Part shown: piece after piece, positions 18,719-28,712 of the stretch | How the letters are laid out: each line of letters opens with the position of its first letter | Position numbering within the stretch: the stretch's first letter is position 1 | Assembly: GCF_004123795.1 (NCBI RefSeq) | Contig: NZ_MSSM01000030.1 | Coordinates: 1-64,000, forward strand | Reading direction: 5' to 3' | From: Lacticaseibacillus chiayiensis | Lineage (GTDB): Bacteria > Bacillota > Bacilli > Lactobacillales > Lactobacillaceae | Length of the DNA: 64,000 bases | Notes under the pieces: generated by a model | The model's database searches: none | Told to the model about the DNA's origin: nothing | Seen by the model: the letters and a program-made list of their open reading frames with translations, nothing else | Position numbers and translations under genes: made by a program

Positions 18719-21700
18719 ATGACGTTTACCCAATTACAGGTTCATAGCAATTATACCCTATTACACAGCCCATTGGCACTGCCTGATTTGATTCATGCGG
18801 CCAAGACCAGGGGCTACACGGCCATTGCCTTAACTGATACCAATGTGGTTTACGGTTTGGTCGAGTTTTATCGTCAGGCAAAAGCTGCAGAGCTAAAGCC
18901 ATTGCTAGGCATGGAAATTGATATCGACGATGCCCGTTTGTTAGTTATTGCCGAAAACAATGCAGGCTATCACCAGCTCTTGAAATTATCAACACAAATC
19001 ATGCTGGCAAAGACACCGGTTAAGTTTGCCGATTTATTACCGTTGACTGGGCTGGCCGCCATTACGCTGCCAGACTCGTCATTTGCAGAGGCGGTTACGG
19101 CCCATCAAGATGACCAAGCGATGGCTTTTTTAACGGCTTTAAAAGCTAAGCAGCCGATTTCGGTTTATATCGGCGTGGATGAGGCACATCTTGACGGTCC
19201 CATTCCGGCGTTTATCGCAGCACATCAACTCGAACCGCTTGCATTAGGCAATGTTCTTTATCGTGACCCGACCGATGCCTTTACACAAAAAGTGATGGTT
19301 GCTATTGATGAAGGCAGCCAAATGAATTTTCGTGATCCAGTTTTAACTGATGCCGGTGAGGACTGGTTAAAGCCGCCCGCAGACGCTGCTGCACCTTTTG
19401 CGGCGGCTGGATTACAGGCGGCAGTGGATCATACCGCTGACATTGCCACCCGTGCTGATGTCACCATTGACTTTAAGCAACCTCAGCTGCCGCATTATCA
19501 GACGCCGGATCAAATACCGTCGAAAGACTATTTGACCAAGTTGGCAGAGTCTGGACTTGCCGCCCGTTTTCATGGCCAGCCCATTCCAGATGCTTACCAA
19601 AAACGCCTGCAGTATGAGCTACATGTCATTATCGAAATGGGCTTTGCCGATTATTTTCTGGTGGTTTGGGATGTAATGAATTACGCGCATAAGGTGAACA
19701 TCATGACCGGCGCCGGGCGCGGGTCGGCGGCTGGCTCATTGGTGAGTTATTCGCTAGCCATCACCGAGGTGGATCCGATCGAATATAATCTGTTATTCGA
19801 ACGGTTTTTAAATCCGGCACGGGCGCAGATGCCGGATATTGATCTGGATATTCCCGATAATCGGCGCGGCGAGTTGATTCAGTATGTACACGACAAGTAT
19901 GGCAAAAATCACATGGCTCAGATCATTACTTTTGGAACATTTGGGGCCAAACAGGCGATTCGTGATGTTGCGCGGGTATTTGGCTTAAGTCAGTTTGAAA
20001 GCAACACCTGGAGTAAGGCAATTCCCAATTTGTTTCACATCGACTTGAAGACAGCCTACGAGCAAAGCCAGCCGCTCAAGAATTTGGTTGCTGACTCACC
20101 AAAAAACCGAATGCTTTTTCAAACTGCGCTAGCTTTAGAAGGACTACCGCGACATTATTCGACGCATGCAGCGGGTATTGTACTCTCGGAAGAGCCATTG
20201 ACCGATACGGTGGCACTGCAGCCCAGTGGTGACGGACTTGAACAGACCCAGGTGCCAAAGGACGACGTTGAAGCATTAGGCTTGTTGAAAATGGATTTTC
20301 TGGGACTGAAAAACCTTAATATTCTAGCGGCTGCCAGCCATTTTGTGGCACGGGATGCCGGCAAGCCGTTTGATCCCAAGACCATTCCGCTGAACGATAA
20401 ACCGACGCTAAACTTGTTTGCGCGAGGCGATACCAATGGGGTTTTCCAGTTCGAGTCTTCTGGCATCAAAAATGTTTTGCGAAAATTGCACCCGACTGCG
20501 TTTGAAGACGTCGTTGCCGTTAACGCGTTGTATCGTCCTGGACCAATGGAAAATATTGACACCTTCATTGCCCGTAAAAACGGCCAGGAGCCGATTGCTT
20601 ACCCGGATCCGGCACTGACCAAGATTCTCAAACCGACCTATGGCGTTCTCGTTTATCAGGAGCAGGTCATGCAAGTTGCCAACGTTATGGGCGGCTTCAG
20701 TCTTGGCGAAGCGGACTTGCTACGACGGGCGATGAGTAAGAAAAAGTCTGCCGTCTTGGCTGCCGAACAGGACAAATTTATCGAAGGCGCCGTTAAACAG
20801 GGGTTCCCTGAAGAAACGGCCAAGACTGTTTACGCCTACATTGATCGGTTTGCAAATTATGGCTTCAATCGTTCCCATGCTGTTGCGTATAGTAAGGTTG
20901 CCTTTTGGCTGGCTTATTTAAAAGTTCATTATCCAGCGGCGTTTTTTGCCGCCTTGATGAATGCCAGCATGAACAATTTGCCAAAATTGCGTACTTACGT
21001 TCAAGAAGCCAAGGCACGGAAAGTCGGACTGCTGGGTCCTGATATTAATACTAGCAACGGCGGTTTTAAATTAAGTCAAGGGAAAATTCGTTTTGGGCTG
21101 TTGTCCGTCAAAGGGATGCGCCGCGACTTTAGCGAAGCCATTTTTAGCGCGCGTCAAAATGGTCCGTTTAAAAACCTGCGCGATCTTTTACAACGACTGG
21201 ATCCCAAATGGTTGAAAGCTGACAACTTTAAATCGTTGATTCTTGCCGGAGCATTCGATACGTTTGATGCGAATCGGGCGCAAGCGCTAGCCAATTTGGA
21301 CGAGTTGATTAATTCCGTTAAATTGGCAGGCAAAGACGTCGGACTTTTCTCGATGTTGGCGCCTAAAACAATTAAAGTGCCAGAAATGCCCGCCAGTGAG
21401 CGGCTTGAAGCCGAAGCGGAGGTTCTGGGAGTTTATCTTTCCGGACATCCAGTTGATAAATATGCACCGTTGAAAACCCAATATACCTTGGTGAGCGCCA
21501 ATGATCTGGAGGAAGGACAGACAGTGAACATTTTGCTGTTGGTTCGGCACATCAAACGAATTCGAACCAAAACAGGTAAGCCAATGGCCTTTGTGGACGG
21601 TCAGGATGCGACGGGCAATGTGTCACTAACTGTTTTCCCCAACTTATATCCCACAATCGAAAATTTAACCACGGATATGGTGGTGTTGGTCAACGGTCGG

Positions 21701-22015
21701 GTGGAGAAACGTAATGACGACTTACAGTTGATTGTGAACAGGATTCAGGATGCGCAACCGTTGCTGGCTAACTTGCCAACAGCCGAGCTTTTCATTCGGC
21801 TTGACGCCAAGGATCCGACTTTGCGCACTGGTTTACTGAAAAAATTGCAAGCTACTCACGGGACAACGCCCGTTATTACCGTCGACAGTGCAACGCGCGA
21901 AACTGTCTTATTGGACAAGCAGTATTGGGTCAAAGCTGAAGAAACACTGCTCGAAGCCTTGAAGTCAGAGTTTGGCGCTGATAATGTTGTCTTGAGAAAA
22001 CGAAAAGAGTCCTAG
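18719..22015 (+). CDS. dnaE: DNA polymerase III subunit alpha (DnaE)
   Basis: Replicative polymerase of the DnaE type; in Firmicutes it extends RNA primers on the lagging strand alongside PolC. The 1098 residues start with a PHP domain (VHSNYTLLHSPLALPDLI), continue with the polymerase palm motifs GRGSAAGSLVSY and the catalytic MPDIDLDIPDNRR (about 370), the fingers (SHAVAYSKVAFWLAYLK), and a C-terminal OB fold (about 935-1020). The PHP active-site residues appear degenerate. GAGGTGG precedes the ATG and a perfect TATAAT is at 18696-18701, with no clear -35. Confidence 0.96.
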   Translation: MTFTQLQVHSNYTLLHSPLALPDLIHAAKTRGYTAIALTDTNVVYGLVEFYRQAKAAELKPLLGMEIDIDDARLLVIAENNAGYHQLLKLSTQIMLAKTPVKFADLLPLTGLAAITLPDSSFAEAVTAHQDDQAMAFLTALKAKQPISVYIGVDEAHLDGPIPAFIAAHQLEPLALGNVLYRDPTDAFTQKVMVAIDEGSQMNFRDPVLTDAGEDWLKPPADAAAPFAAAGLQAAVDHTADIATRADVTIDFKQPQLPHYQTPDQIPSKDYLTKLAESGLAARFHGQPIPDAYQKRLQYELHVIIEMGFADYFLVVWDVMNYAHKVNIMTGAGRGSAAGSLVSYSLAITEVDPIEYNLLFERFLNPARAQMPDIDLDIPDNRRGELIQYVHDKYGKNHMAQIITFGTFGAKQAIRDVARVFGLSQFESNTWSKAIPNLFHIDLKTAYEQSQPLKNLVADSPKNRMLFQTALALEGLPRHYSTHAAGIVLSEEPLTDTVALQPSGDGLEQTQVPKDDVEALGLLKMDFLGLKNLNILAAASHFVARDAGKPFDPKTIPLNDKPTLNLFARGDTNGVFQFESSGIKNVLRKLHPTAFEDVVAVNALYRPGPMENIDTFIARKNGQEPIAYPDPALTKILKPTYGVLVYQEQVMQVANVMGGFSLGEADLLRRAMSKKKSAVLAAEQDKFIEGAVKQGFPEETAKTVYAYIDRFANYGFNRSHAVAYSKVAFWLAYLKVHYPAAFFAALMNASMNNLPKLRTYVQEAKARKVGLLGPDINTSNGGFKLSQGKIRFGLLSVKGMRRDFSEAIFSARQNGPFKNLRDLLQRLDPKWLKADNFKSLILAGAFDTFDANRAQALANLDELINSVKLAGKDVGLFSMLAPKTIKVPEMPASERLEAEAEVLGVYLSGHPVDKYAPLKTQYTLVSANDLEEGQTVNILLLVRHIKRIRTKTGKPMAFVDGQDATGNVSLTVFPNLYPTIENLTTDMVVLVNGRVEKRNDDLQLIVNRIQDAQPLLANLPTAELFIRLDAKDPTLRTGLLKKLQATHGTTPVITVDSATRETVLLDKQYWVKAEETLLEALKSEFGADNVVLRKRKES

Positions 22016-22126
22016 AGAAAATTGTAAAATGTTCTCATTTTCAGGGACTTTGTTTCAGAAAAGTGGTAAACTCAATGAGTATTTGTGGTAGGACATATCG
22101 CAAAAGAATATGCATGAGGTGAAATA

Positions 22127-23086
22127 ATGAAACGCATTGGTATTTTGACCAGTGGCGGCGATGCACCAGGCATGAACGCTGCGGTCCGTGCTGTTGCCCG
22201 CAAGGCGATGCATGAAGGACTTGAGGTATACGGCATCAATTATGGCTTTGCTGGATTAGTGGCCGGTGATATTTTTAAAATGAGCGAGTCAACTGTCGGC
22301 GATAAGATTCAGCGTGGCGGGACCATGCTGTATTCGGCTCGCTATCCGCAATTCGCTCAAGAAGAAGGTCAGTTGCGTGGGGTTGAACAACTGAACAAGT
22401 TCGGAATTGAAGCATTGGTTGTCATTGGTGGCGACGGTTCTTATCACGGTGCTTTGGCTCTGACCCGTCATGGTTTCAATACAATCGGTTTGCCGGGAAC
22501 GATCGATAACGATATCCCGTACACTGACTTCACAATCGGCTTTGACACGGCGGTAAATACCGTGGTTGAGGCGGTTGACCGGTTACGTGACACCGCGGCT
22601 TCCCATGAACGGACCTTTGTTGTTGAGGTCATGGGTCGTGAGGCTGGTGACATTGCACTTTGGTCCGGTGTGGCCGGTGGCGCCGAAGATGTGATTATTC
22701 CGGAACATGACTTTGATGTGAAGAAAATTGCGTCGAAGTTACAGAGTTCTCGTGAACGCGGTCAGAAGCATGCGGTTATTTTGCTTGCTGAAGGCGTGAT
22801 GCATGCCGACCAGTTTGCCAAAGAATTAGCGGCTTACGGTGACTTCCAATTACGTGCAACGGTTCTGGGTCACATTGTCCGGGGCGGTGCACCATCAGCT
22901 CGTGATCGCGTATTGGCTTCACAAATGGGTGCTTACGCGGTTGAACTTTTGCTGCAAGGCAAAGGTGCATTGGCTGTTGGCATTGAAAATAACAAGATCA
23001 CGGCGCATGACGTTCGAACCTTGTTTGATGCTAAACATCACGCCGAACTTTCGCTCTACACCTTGGCGGAAGAGTTAACATTTTAA
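22127..23086 (+). CDS. pfkA: ATP-dependent 6-phosphofructokinase
   Basis: Commits fructose-6-phosphate to glycolysis. The 319 residues match the bacterial PFK length and show the ATP site [26 protein letters not shown], the catalytic GTIDNDI, and the substrate motif [17 protein letters not shown] precedes the ATG. It is followed after 59 bases by pyk, forming the usual pfkA-pyk operon of lactobacilli; no terminator separates them. Allosteric control by ADP and PEP is known for the family. Confidence 0.97.
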   Translation: MKRIGILTSGGDAPGMNAAVRAVARKAMHEGLEVYGINYGFAGLVAGDIFKMSESTVGDKIQRGGTMLYSARYPQFAQEEGQLRGVEQLNKFGIEALVVIGGDGSYHGALALTRHGFNTIGLPGTIDNDIPYTDFTIGFDTAVNTVVEAVDRLRDTAASHERTFVVEVMGREAGDIALWSGVAGGAEDVIIPEHDFDVKKIASKLQSSRERGQKHAVILLAEGVMHADQFAKELAAYGDFQLRATVLGHIVRGGAPSARDRVLASQMGAYAVELLLQGKGALAVGIENNKITAHDVRTLFDAKHHAELSLYTLAEELTF

Positions 23087-23145
23087 TTTCTGTAAACAAA
23101 CGACATTAACGTCTGTTTAAATAATTGCAAGGAGCGATTTCACTT

Positions 23146-24912
23146 ATGAAAAAAACCAAGATCGTCAGCACACTTGGACCTGCTAGCAACACCACTGACA
23201 TCATCGTTAAGTTGATTGAAGCAGGCGCCAACGTTTTCCGTTTCAACTTTTCCCATGGTGATCATGAAGAGCACTTGGCACGGATGAAAATGGTTCACGA
23301 GGCTGAAAAGATCACGGGCAAGACCGTTGGTATCATGCTTGATACGAAAGGTGCCGAAATTCGGACCACGCTTGAGGATACCCCTGATGGCACGATCGAA
23401 TTCCACACGGGTGATAAAGTTCGCATCTCCATGGATGCCAGTTTGAAGGGTACTAAGGAAAAGGTTGCTGTTACTTATCCTGGTCTTTACGATGACACAC
23501 ATGTTGGTGGCCACGTTTTGTTTGATGATGGCTTGATCGACATGAAGATCACTGAAAAAGACGAGAAGAATCGCGAACTTGTCACTGTTGTGCAAAACGA
23601 CGGTGTGCTTGGCGGTAAGAAAGGTGTCAATGCTCCGGGCGTTGCCATTAATTTACCTGGTATCACTGAAAAAGACTCCAATGATATTCGTTTCGGTTTG
23701 GATCACGGGATCAACTTCATCGCTGCATCCTTTGTTCGTAAGCCTCAGGATGTTTTGGACATTCGTGAACTCCTTGAAGAAAAGAATGCACTTAATGTTC
23801 AAATCTTCCCTAAGATTGAATCTCAAGAAGGTATCGATAACATCGATGACATCTTGAAAGTTTCTGATGGCTTGATGGTTGCTCGTGGTGACATGGGCGT
23901 TGAAATTCCGTTTGAACATGTGCCGATCGTTCAAAAGCGGTTGATCAAGAAGTGCAATGCTTTGGGCAAGCCAGTTATTACGGCTACGCAAATGCTTGAC
24001 TCCATGCAGGAAAACCCTCGTCCTACCCGTGCCGAAGTAAATGATGTTGCTAACGCTGTTTTTGACGGTACCGATGCAACGATGCTTTCCGGTGAATCTG
24101 CTAATGGTGATTATCCTGTCGAATCTGTTGCCGCAATGGCACGGATTGACGAATACACCGAAGCAGCGATGATGGATCAAGACGCATTTGCCTTGAAGGA
24201 ATACAGCAACAAAAACGTTACTGAAGCTGTCGGTCAAAGTGTTGCACACACGGCTCGCAACCTCGGCGTTAAGACGATTGTTGCTGCGACCCAATCCGGT
24301 TACACGGCACGGATGATCTCCAAGTATCGTCCGAAGGCTGACATTCTTGCCATCACCTTTAACGAGAAGACCCAGCGCGGATTGATGGTTAACTGGGGTG
24401 TTTACCCAATCATTGCCGACAAGCCTGCTAACACCGATGCTATGTTTGACTTGGCGACCAAGAAGGCGCAAGATCTCGGCTTTGCTAAGGAAGGCGATCT
24501 GATTCTGATCACTGCTGGCGTTCCTGTTGGTGAATCTGGCACAACCAACGTTATGAAGGTTCAACTTATCGGCTCCAAGCTGGTTCAAGGTTCTGGTGTC
24601 GGTGATGAATCCACGATTGGTAAAGCGGTCATTGCAAGCAATGCGCAAGAAGCTGCTGCGAAGATGCAAAAGGGTGATATTCTGGTTGTTAAGACAACCG
24701 ATAAGGATTACCTGCCAGCAATCGAAAAAGCGGCTGCCTTGGTTGTTGAAAATGGCGGTTTGACCAGTCACGCTGCCGTTGTCGGTATTGCCATGGGTAT
24801 TCCAGTTGTTGTTGGTGCTGAAAATGCTACCAGCGTTATCTCTGACGGCCAGATCATTACTGTTGATTCTCGTCGTGGGATTGTTTACAAAGGCGCTACT
24901 AACGCTCTTTAA
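23146..24912 (+). CDS. pyk: Pyruvate kinase
   Basis: Converts PEP and ADP to pyruvate and ATP, the last step of glycolysis. The 588-residue product has the catalytic barrel (MKKTKIVSTLGPASN at the start, the IFPKIESQEGIDN lysine/glutamate motif, VARGDMGVEIP), the C-terminal allosteric domain, and the extra PEP-utiliser-like domain (about 475-588, LVVENGGLTSHAAVVGIAMG) that Bacillus and Lactobacillus enzymes carry. The ATG at 23146 follows AAGGAG and begins the conserved N-terminus. Codon use is strongly biased to a few codons, as expected for a highly expressed gene. Confidence 0.97.
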   Translation: MKKTKIVSTLGPASNTTDIIVKLIEAGANVFRFNFSHGDHEEHLARMKMVHEAEKITGKTVGIMLDTKGAEIRTTLEDTPDGTIEFHTGDKVRISMDASLKGTKEKVAVTYPGLYDDTHVGGHVLFDDGLIDMKITEKDEKNRELVTVVQNDGVLGGKKGVNAPGVAINLPGITEKDSNDIRFGLDHGINFIAASFVRKPQDVLDIRELLEEKNALNVQIFPKIESQEGIDNIDDILKVSDGLMVARGDMGVEIPFEHVPIVQKRLIKKCNALGKPVITATQMLDSMQENPRPTRAEVNDVANAVFDGTDATMLSGESANGDYPVESVAAMARIDEYTEAAMMDQDAFALKEYSNKNVTEAVGQSVAHTARNLGVKTIVAATQSGYTARMISKYRPKADILAITFNEKTQRGLMVNWGVYPIIADKPANTDAMFDLATKKAQDLGFAKEGDLILITAGVPVGESGTTNVMKVQLIGSKLVQGSGVGDESTIGKAVIASNAQEAAAKMQKGDILVVKTTDKDYLPAIEKAAALVVENGGLTSHAAVVGIAMGIPVVVGAENATSVISDGQIITVDSRRGIVYKGATNAL

Positions 24913-24943
24913 TCCGGGCAATCAGCTTAACAATGGTTTTCAG

Positions 24944-24975
24944 AAACTCCTGAGGAAACTCAGGAGTTTTTTTTT
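24944..24975 (+). terminator. Terminator of pfkA-pyk
   Basis: AAACTCCTGAG pairs with CTCAGGAGTTT around a small loop and is followed by a T run. Confidence 0.92.
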
Positions 24976-24977
24976 GA

Positions 24978-25094
24978 AGCGCGAGCCGGTGCGATAGGAG
25001 CCGGAGGGTTAGCGGGCTTGGGCGGTAGTGGACCATTTTAGCTCATTGCGACCAAGACTCTTACATGCAGGCTCCTGCGACGGGGAGCGCGTTA
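24978..25094. repeat. Palindromic intergenic repeat, copy 2
   Basis: Begins three bases after the pyk terminator. Arm AGGAGCC (24996-25002) pairs with GGCTCCT (25070-25076), TTAG... with ...CTTA inside, and GCGCG at both ends. This is the most diverged copy. Between it and the DUF441 gene (25095-25264) only a TATAAT (25190-25195) is visible. Confidence 0.65.
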
Positions 25095-25276
25095 TGGTAA
25101 AGTGTGTCATCAATCATCAACTTATGTCCTTTTTATGCCAGTGTCTAAACAAAGATGCTTGAGGACTCGTCAGCAATGATTCGGTAGCTTATAATAAAGA
25201 GCAGCGTGAATTGACGAGATAAACAGCAGGCAGCCGATGATCCTGATCGGCAAAAGATTGGAGGTTGTTAGCAACT

Positions 25277-25738
25277 GTGGAAAGTTGGTTATTTTTACTG
25301 GCCATTTTGATCATTGCGCTAGTTGGAAAAAATAAGAGTCTTGTGATCGGCGTTGCTGTCGTAATGGTGCTAAAATTGTTGCCGCAAACGCAACATTTGA
25401 TGAAGTTGTTACAAAGTCAAGGCATTAATTGGGGAGTCACTGTTATTTCAGCTGCCATCATGGTGCCGATTGCGACGGGTGAAATCGGGGTAAAAGAGTT
25501 ACTGCACGTGATTAAAAGTCCGGCTGGCTGGATTGCTATTGGTTGTGGTGTTTTAGTGGCAGTACTATCGGCAAAGGGCGTCGGCTTATTGGCAATGAGT
25601 CCTGAGATGACAGTTGCCTTGGTTTTTGGCACGATTTTAGGTGTTGTATTCTTAAAAGGTATCGCTGCTGGGCCGGTTATTGCCAGTGGTATTACTTACG
25701 TTATTTTAACTGCATTCAATATCCTGCCTGGTCGATAA
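25277..25738 (+). CDS. DUF441 family membrane protein
   Basis: A 153-residue integral membrane protein with about four to five hydrophobic segments, matching the UPF0756/DUF441 (YeaL) family: [20 protein letters not shown] at the start, [15 protein letters not shown] in the middle and [18 protein letters not shown] at the end. The GTG at 25277 gives the family's usual VESWLF start; a TTG four codons upstream sits on top of the GGAGG site and is less likely. Function unknown. Confidence 0.8.
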   Translation: MESWLFLLAILIIALVGKNKSLVIGVAVVMVLKLLPQTQHLMKLLQSQGINWGVTVISAAIMVPIATGEIGVKELLHVIKSPAGWIAIGCGVLVAVLSAKGVGLLAMSPEMTVALVFGTILGVVFLKGIAAGPVIASGITYVILTAFNILPGR

Positions 25739-25791
25739 GGGAAAGAGTAAGGTAAGTCGGATACAGTTAACAAGGGGACAAGATAATTAAG

Positions 25792-26676
25792 ATGAAATTT
25801 AATGGTCAAATCGTCACCGCTCACGTGACGGATCACAATGAGAAAGAAGTATTTGCCCAGTATGACGGTGTTACCTTGGCCATCGATCGGCAGGAATTGC
25901 ATGCTTTGCCTGAAGTCGGTAGTGAACTGGCAGGCTTTGCTTATGAGAATAAGCATGGCGAGGCACGGTTAACGACCAGACTGCCTAAGGTGGGTCGTGA
26001 TCACTACGCATTTGCACCGGTTGTTGAAGTGCGGCGTGATTTAGGCGTTTTTGTCGATATCGGCTTACCGGATAAAGACATTGCGGTGAGTGAGGACCAA
26101 CTGCCTGAACTCAACCGACTTTGGCCTCAACGTGGAGATCGATTGATGATTGCTTTGACAACTGATAAAAAAGACCGTTTGTGGGGCAATCTTGCCGATG
26201 AAACGATTATTCAGGCAGTGGCTAATCGTGCCAAGCCTGACCAAATGAATGCTGATGTGACCGCAACGGCTTATCGCCTGAAGATGGCGGGAACGCGAGT
26301 GTTGACAGATGACTTTTACCTTGGCTTTATTCATCCAAGTCAGCGCGATGTTGAGCCACGACTGGGTCAGGTGTTGCACGCCCGAGTGATTGGCATCAGT
26401 GACCAAGGTGAATTAAACTTGTCGCTGAAACCGCGAGCCTATGAGGCTATTGGTGACGATGCTGCCATGATTTTGGCGGTGTTACAACATGATCCTGCTG
26501 GCAAGATCGCCTATACCGACAAAAGCGACCCAGATGCGATCAAACAGGTCTTTGGCATTAGTAAAGGCGCGTTTAAGCGGGCACTGGGCCACTTACTGAA
26601 GGCCGGATTGATTAAAGAAGAAGCAGGTTATACGATTTTGTTAAAGACAAACGGTAACGCCTCTCAGGAGACATAA
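25792..26676 (+). CDS. cvfB: CvfB/YitL-like S1 RNA-binding protein
   Basis: A 294-residue protein with successive S1-like OB folds (for example VVEVRRDLGVFVDIGLPDKD at about 82-100 and LHARVIGISDQGELNLSLKP) and a C-terminal winged helix (IKQVFGISKGAFKRALGHLL). This arrangement is that of CvfB, an RNA-binding virulence/expression regulator in staphylococci. An AAGGGGA site lies upstream. Only one base separates its stop from the xerD start. Confidence 0.85.
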   Translation: MKFNGQIVTAHVTDHNEKEVFAQYDGVTLAIDRQELHALPEVGSELAGFAYENKHGEARLTTRLPKVGRDHYAFAPVVEVRRDLGVFVDIGLPDKDIAVSEDQLPELNRLWPQRGDRLMIALTTDKKDRLWGNLADETIIQAVANRAKPDQMNADVTATAYRLKMAGTRVLTDDFYLGFIHPSQRDVEPRLGQVLHARVIGISDQGELNLSLKPRAYEAIGDDAAMILAVLQHDPAGKIAYTDKSDPDAIKQVFGISKGAFKRALGHLLKAGLIKEEAGYTILLKTNGNASQET

Positions 26677-26677
26677 T

Positions 26678-27559
26678 ATGCACGGGTTGATTGCGGATTT
26701 TATTCATTATTTAAATGTTGAGCGTGGATTGGCACCTACGACGCAAATAAGCTATCAACAAGACTTAACAACTTTTCAGGCTTGGCTGACATCGCAAAAA
26801 CGAAGCACCTTTCCGGAAGATTTTGTTGTCATTCAGGCATTTTTGAAAAAACAAAACGACACTAAGGCACCTGCATCGGTCAGTCGGATGATTTCGGCTC
26901 TGCGCAAATTCTATCGATTTTTGTTGCGAGAAGGTGCGGTTAAAACCGATCCGATGACTAAAATTGATACGCCAAAAAAAGCACAGCGCTTGCCAGCGAC
27001 GTTATCAGGAACGGAAATTGATGCGCTGATGGCCAAACCGGATATCACGAAACCACTTGGCCTGCGTGATCGCGCCATTTTTGAATTGATGTATGCAACC
27101 GGTTTGCGGGTATCGGAACTCGTCGGGTTACGCATGGATCAACTGCATTTGGCCATGAACTTGTTGCAGGTGACCGGTAAGGGTGATAAAGAACGCCTCG
27201 TGCCTATCAGTCCCCAAGCAACGGATTGGGTTAACCGCTATTTGCGTGAAGCACGACCGCGGTTGATTAAGCGCCAAGAACCCAAAGTCGTTTTCGTCAA
27301 TTTTCACGGGCATGCACTTACACGGCAGGCAATTTGGAAGAATTTAAAGGCTTATATTGCCAGTGTCGGCATACAAAAAGATGTCACGCCACATACGCTG
27401 CGGCACAGTTTTGCAACGCGACTGCTTGAAAATGGGGCAGATTTACGGGTTGTTCAGGAATTATTGGGGCATAGTGACATTAGTACGACGCAAATATACA
27501 CACATCTTAGTAATCAGCATCTGGTTGCGGTCTATCATAAGACGCATCCGCGCGGTTGA
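26678..27559 (+). CDS. xerD: Tyrosine recombinase XerD
   Basis: Works with XerC at the dif site to resolve chromosome dimers. The 293 residues have the SAM-like core-binding domain (about 1-85, LNVERGLAPTTQISYQQDL) and the catalytic domain with Arg in ATGLRVSEL, Lys in GKGDKERLVPI, the HTLRHSFAT box, HSDISTTQIYTH and its nucleophilic Tyr. The position directly upstream of ribT-scpA-scpB is the usual one for XerD in Firmicutes. A second recombinase in this window at 61447 is XerC. Confidence 0.92.
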   Translation: MHGLIADFIHYLNVERGLAPTTQISYQQDLTTFQAWLTSQKRSTFPEDFVVIQAFLKKQNDTKAPASVSRMISALRKFYRFLLREGAVKTDPMTKIDTPKKAQRLPATLSGTEIDALMAKPDITKPLGLRDRAIFELMYATGLRVSELVGLRMDQLHLAMNLLQVTGKGDKERLVPISPQATDWVNRYLREARPRLIKRQEPKVVFVNFHGHALTRQAIWKNLKAYIASVGIQKDVTPHTLRHSFATRLLENGADLRVVQELLGHSDISTTQIYTHLSNQHLVAVYHKTHPRG

Positions 27560-27625
27560 GGGAGTACGTTGCCCCGAAGCGGTTTGTATGATAGAGTGTT
27601 ACGAGAGTATCTCTTGGAGGCAAAT

Positions 27626-28012
27626 ATGCTGGTTAAATACAAAAACGACTACGAGAAGATCGCTATGGGACTTTTGTCTTTTATTCCCGATCTCAAAGAT
27701 GTCGGACACTTGAAGACCGAACTTAAGATGTACACCGAAGACGATTCGCATGCGCTGTATTTGTATAAGCAGGGGCATGACTTTGTCGGTGTGATCGGTA
27801 TCGAGTTAAGTGATGATTTTGTTTTGGTGCGGCATTTGAGCTTTTCACCGAATTTCCGTGATCAGGCGACGGCGTTTGCTGCGCTGACAGAATTGACGCA
27901 GCTCTTCCCTGATAAGAAACTGATGGGTGCTTTAGAGCATGCGTCACTGATAGCTGCCTTTAACAAGTTTCGAAAAGAGGATGACCATGGCACTGACACT
28001 CGTGCTGAATGA
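27626..28012 (+). CDS. ribT: RibT-like GNAT-fold protein
   Basis: A 128-residue protein resembling RibT, a GNAT-type acetyltransferase-fold protein historically linked to riboflavin genes. Family features are MLVKYKNDYEKIAMGLLSF, DFVGVIGIE and LVRHLSFSPNFRDQA. The ATG at 27626 follows TTGGAGG, so an upstream in-frame ATG is ruled out. It overlaps scpA by 26 bases. Its activity is not established, and it lies here beside chromosome-segregation genes, 2 kb from the riboflavin transporter gene. Confidence 0.8.
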   Translation: MLVKYKNDYEKIAMGLLSFIPDLKDVGHLKTELKMYTEDDSHALYLYKQGHDFVGVIGIELSDDFVLVRHLSFSPNFRDQATAFAALTELTQLFPDKKLMGALEHASLIAAFNKFRKEDDHGTDTRAE

Positions 28013-28712
28013 TTTCTCCGGACCGTTGGATTTGCTGTGGCATTTGATTCGGACAAACGAAGTGGACATTTACGATATTCCAATCGCCGAGATTACCACC
28101 CAGTACCTTGATTACCTGCACCAGATGCAGGATCTGGCGCTGGATGTAGCCGGCGATTATTTTGTCATGGCTGCTAATTTAATGGTTTTAAAAAGTCGGC
28201 TTTTGTTACCGCAACCGGAACCGGAAACCACTGAGCCAGAGGAGCCAACCGATCCGCGGGCAGATTTGGTGGCTCAATTGTTGACTTATCAGGTTTACCA
28301 AGAAGCAGCTAAGGATTTAAAACAGCGGGAGGCTGAACGGGCACAATCTTTTGCCAAGCCGACGACGTTACCAGACGAGAAGATGGCCGTGCCGCTCGCC
28401 CCGGGAACTGTCAAATTGATTGACCTTCAGGCAGCGATGGCCCGGGTCATGAAGGCGCAGCAGGCGGCTCGCCAGACGATTGCGCATATTGAAACGGAGC
28501 CAGTGTCGGTCGAAAAACGCATCGGAGAAGTTCTGAAGACGTTGCAAAAAGATGGTCAATGCTTATTTGCCGATTTATTAGCGGTTCATTCGGTTGAGCA
28601 GGTGGTTACGACATTTTTGGCCTTGTTGGAACTGATGAAAAGCGATCAGGTGATTTGCGAACAAGATGCGCCGTTTGATCCGATCACAGTGACATTGAAG
28701 GAGGCCGCTTAA
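27987..28712 (+). CDS. scpA: Segregation and condensation protein A
   Basis: Kleisin subunit that bridges the SMC dimer in the chromosome condensation complex. The 241 residues show the N-terminal LVLNDFSGPLDLLWHLIRTN motif, a low-complexity P/E-rich middle (about 75-90), and the C-terminal winged helix. The second of two nearby ATG codons (27987) has AAGAGG at the right distance. It shares one base (TAATG) with scpB, so the two are translationally coupled. Confidence 0.95.
   Translation: MALTLVLNDFSGPLDLLWHLIRTNEVDIYDIPIAEITTQYLDYLHQMQDLALDVAGDYFVMAANLMVLKSRLLLPQPEPETTEPEEPTDPRADLVAQLLTYQVYQEAAKDLKQREAERAQSFAKPTTLPDEKMAVPLAPGTVKLIDLQAAMARVMKAQQAARQTIAHIETEPVSVEKRIGEVLKTLQKDGQCLFADLLAVHSVEQVVTTFLALLELMKSDQVICEQDAPFDPITVTLKEAA

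Noticed and set aside
23653-24921. A 422-codon open frame antisense to pyk
   Set aside because: It mirrors the strongly codon-biased pyk gene, has no ribosome site and encodes no recognisable protein; such frames arise opposite highly expressed genes.
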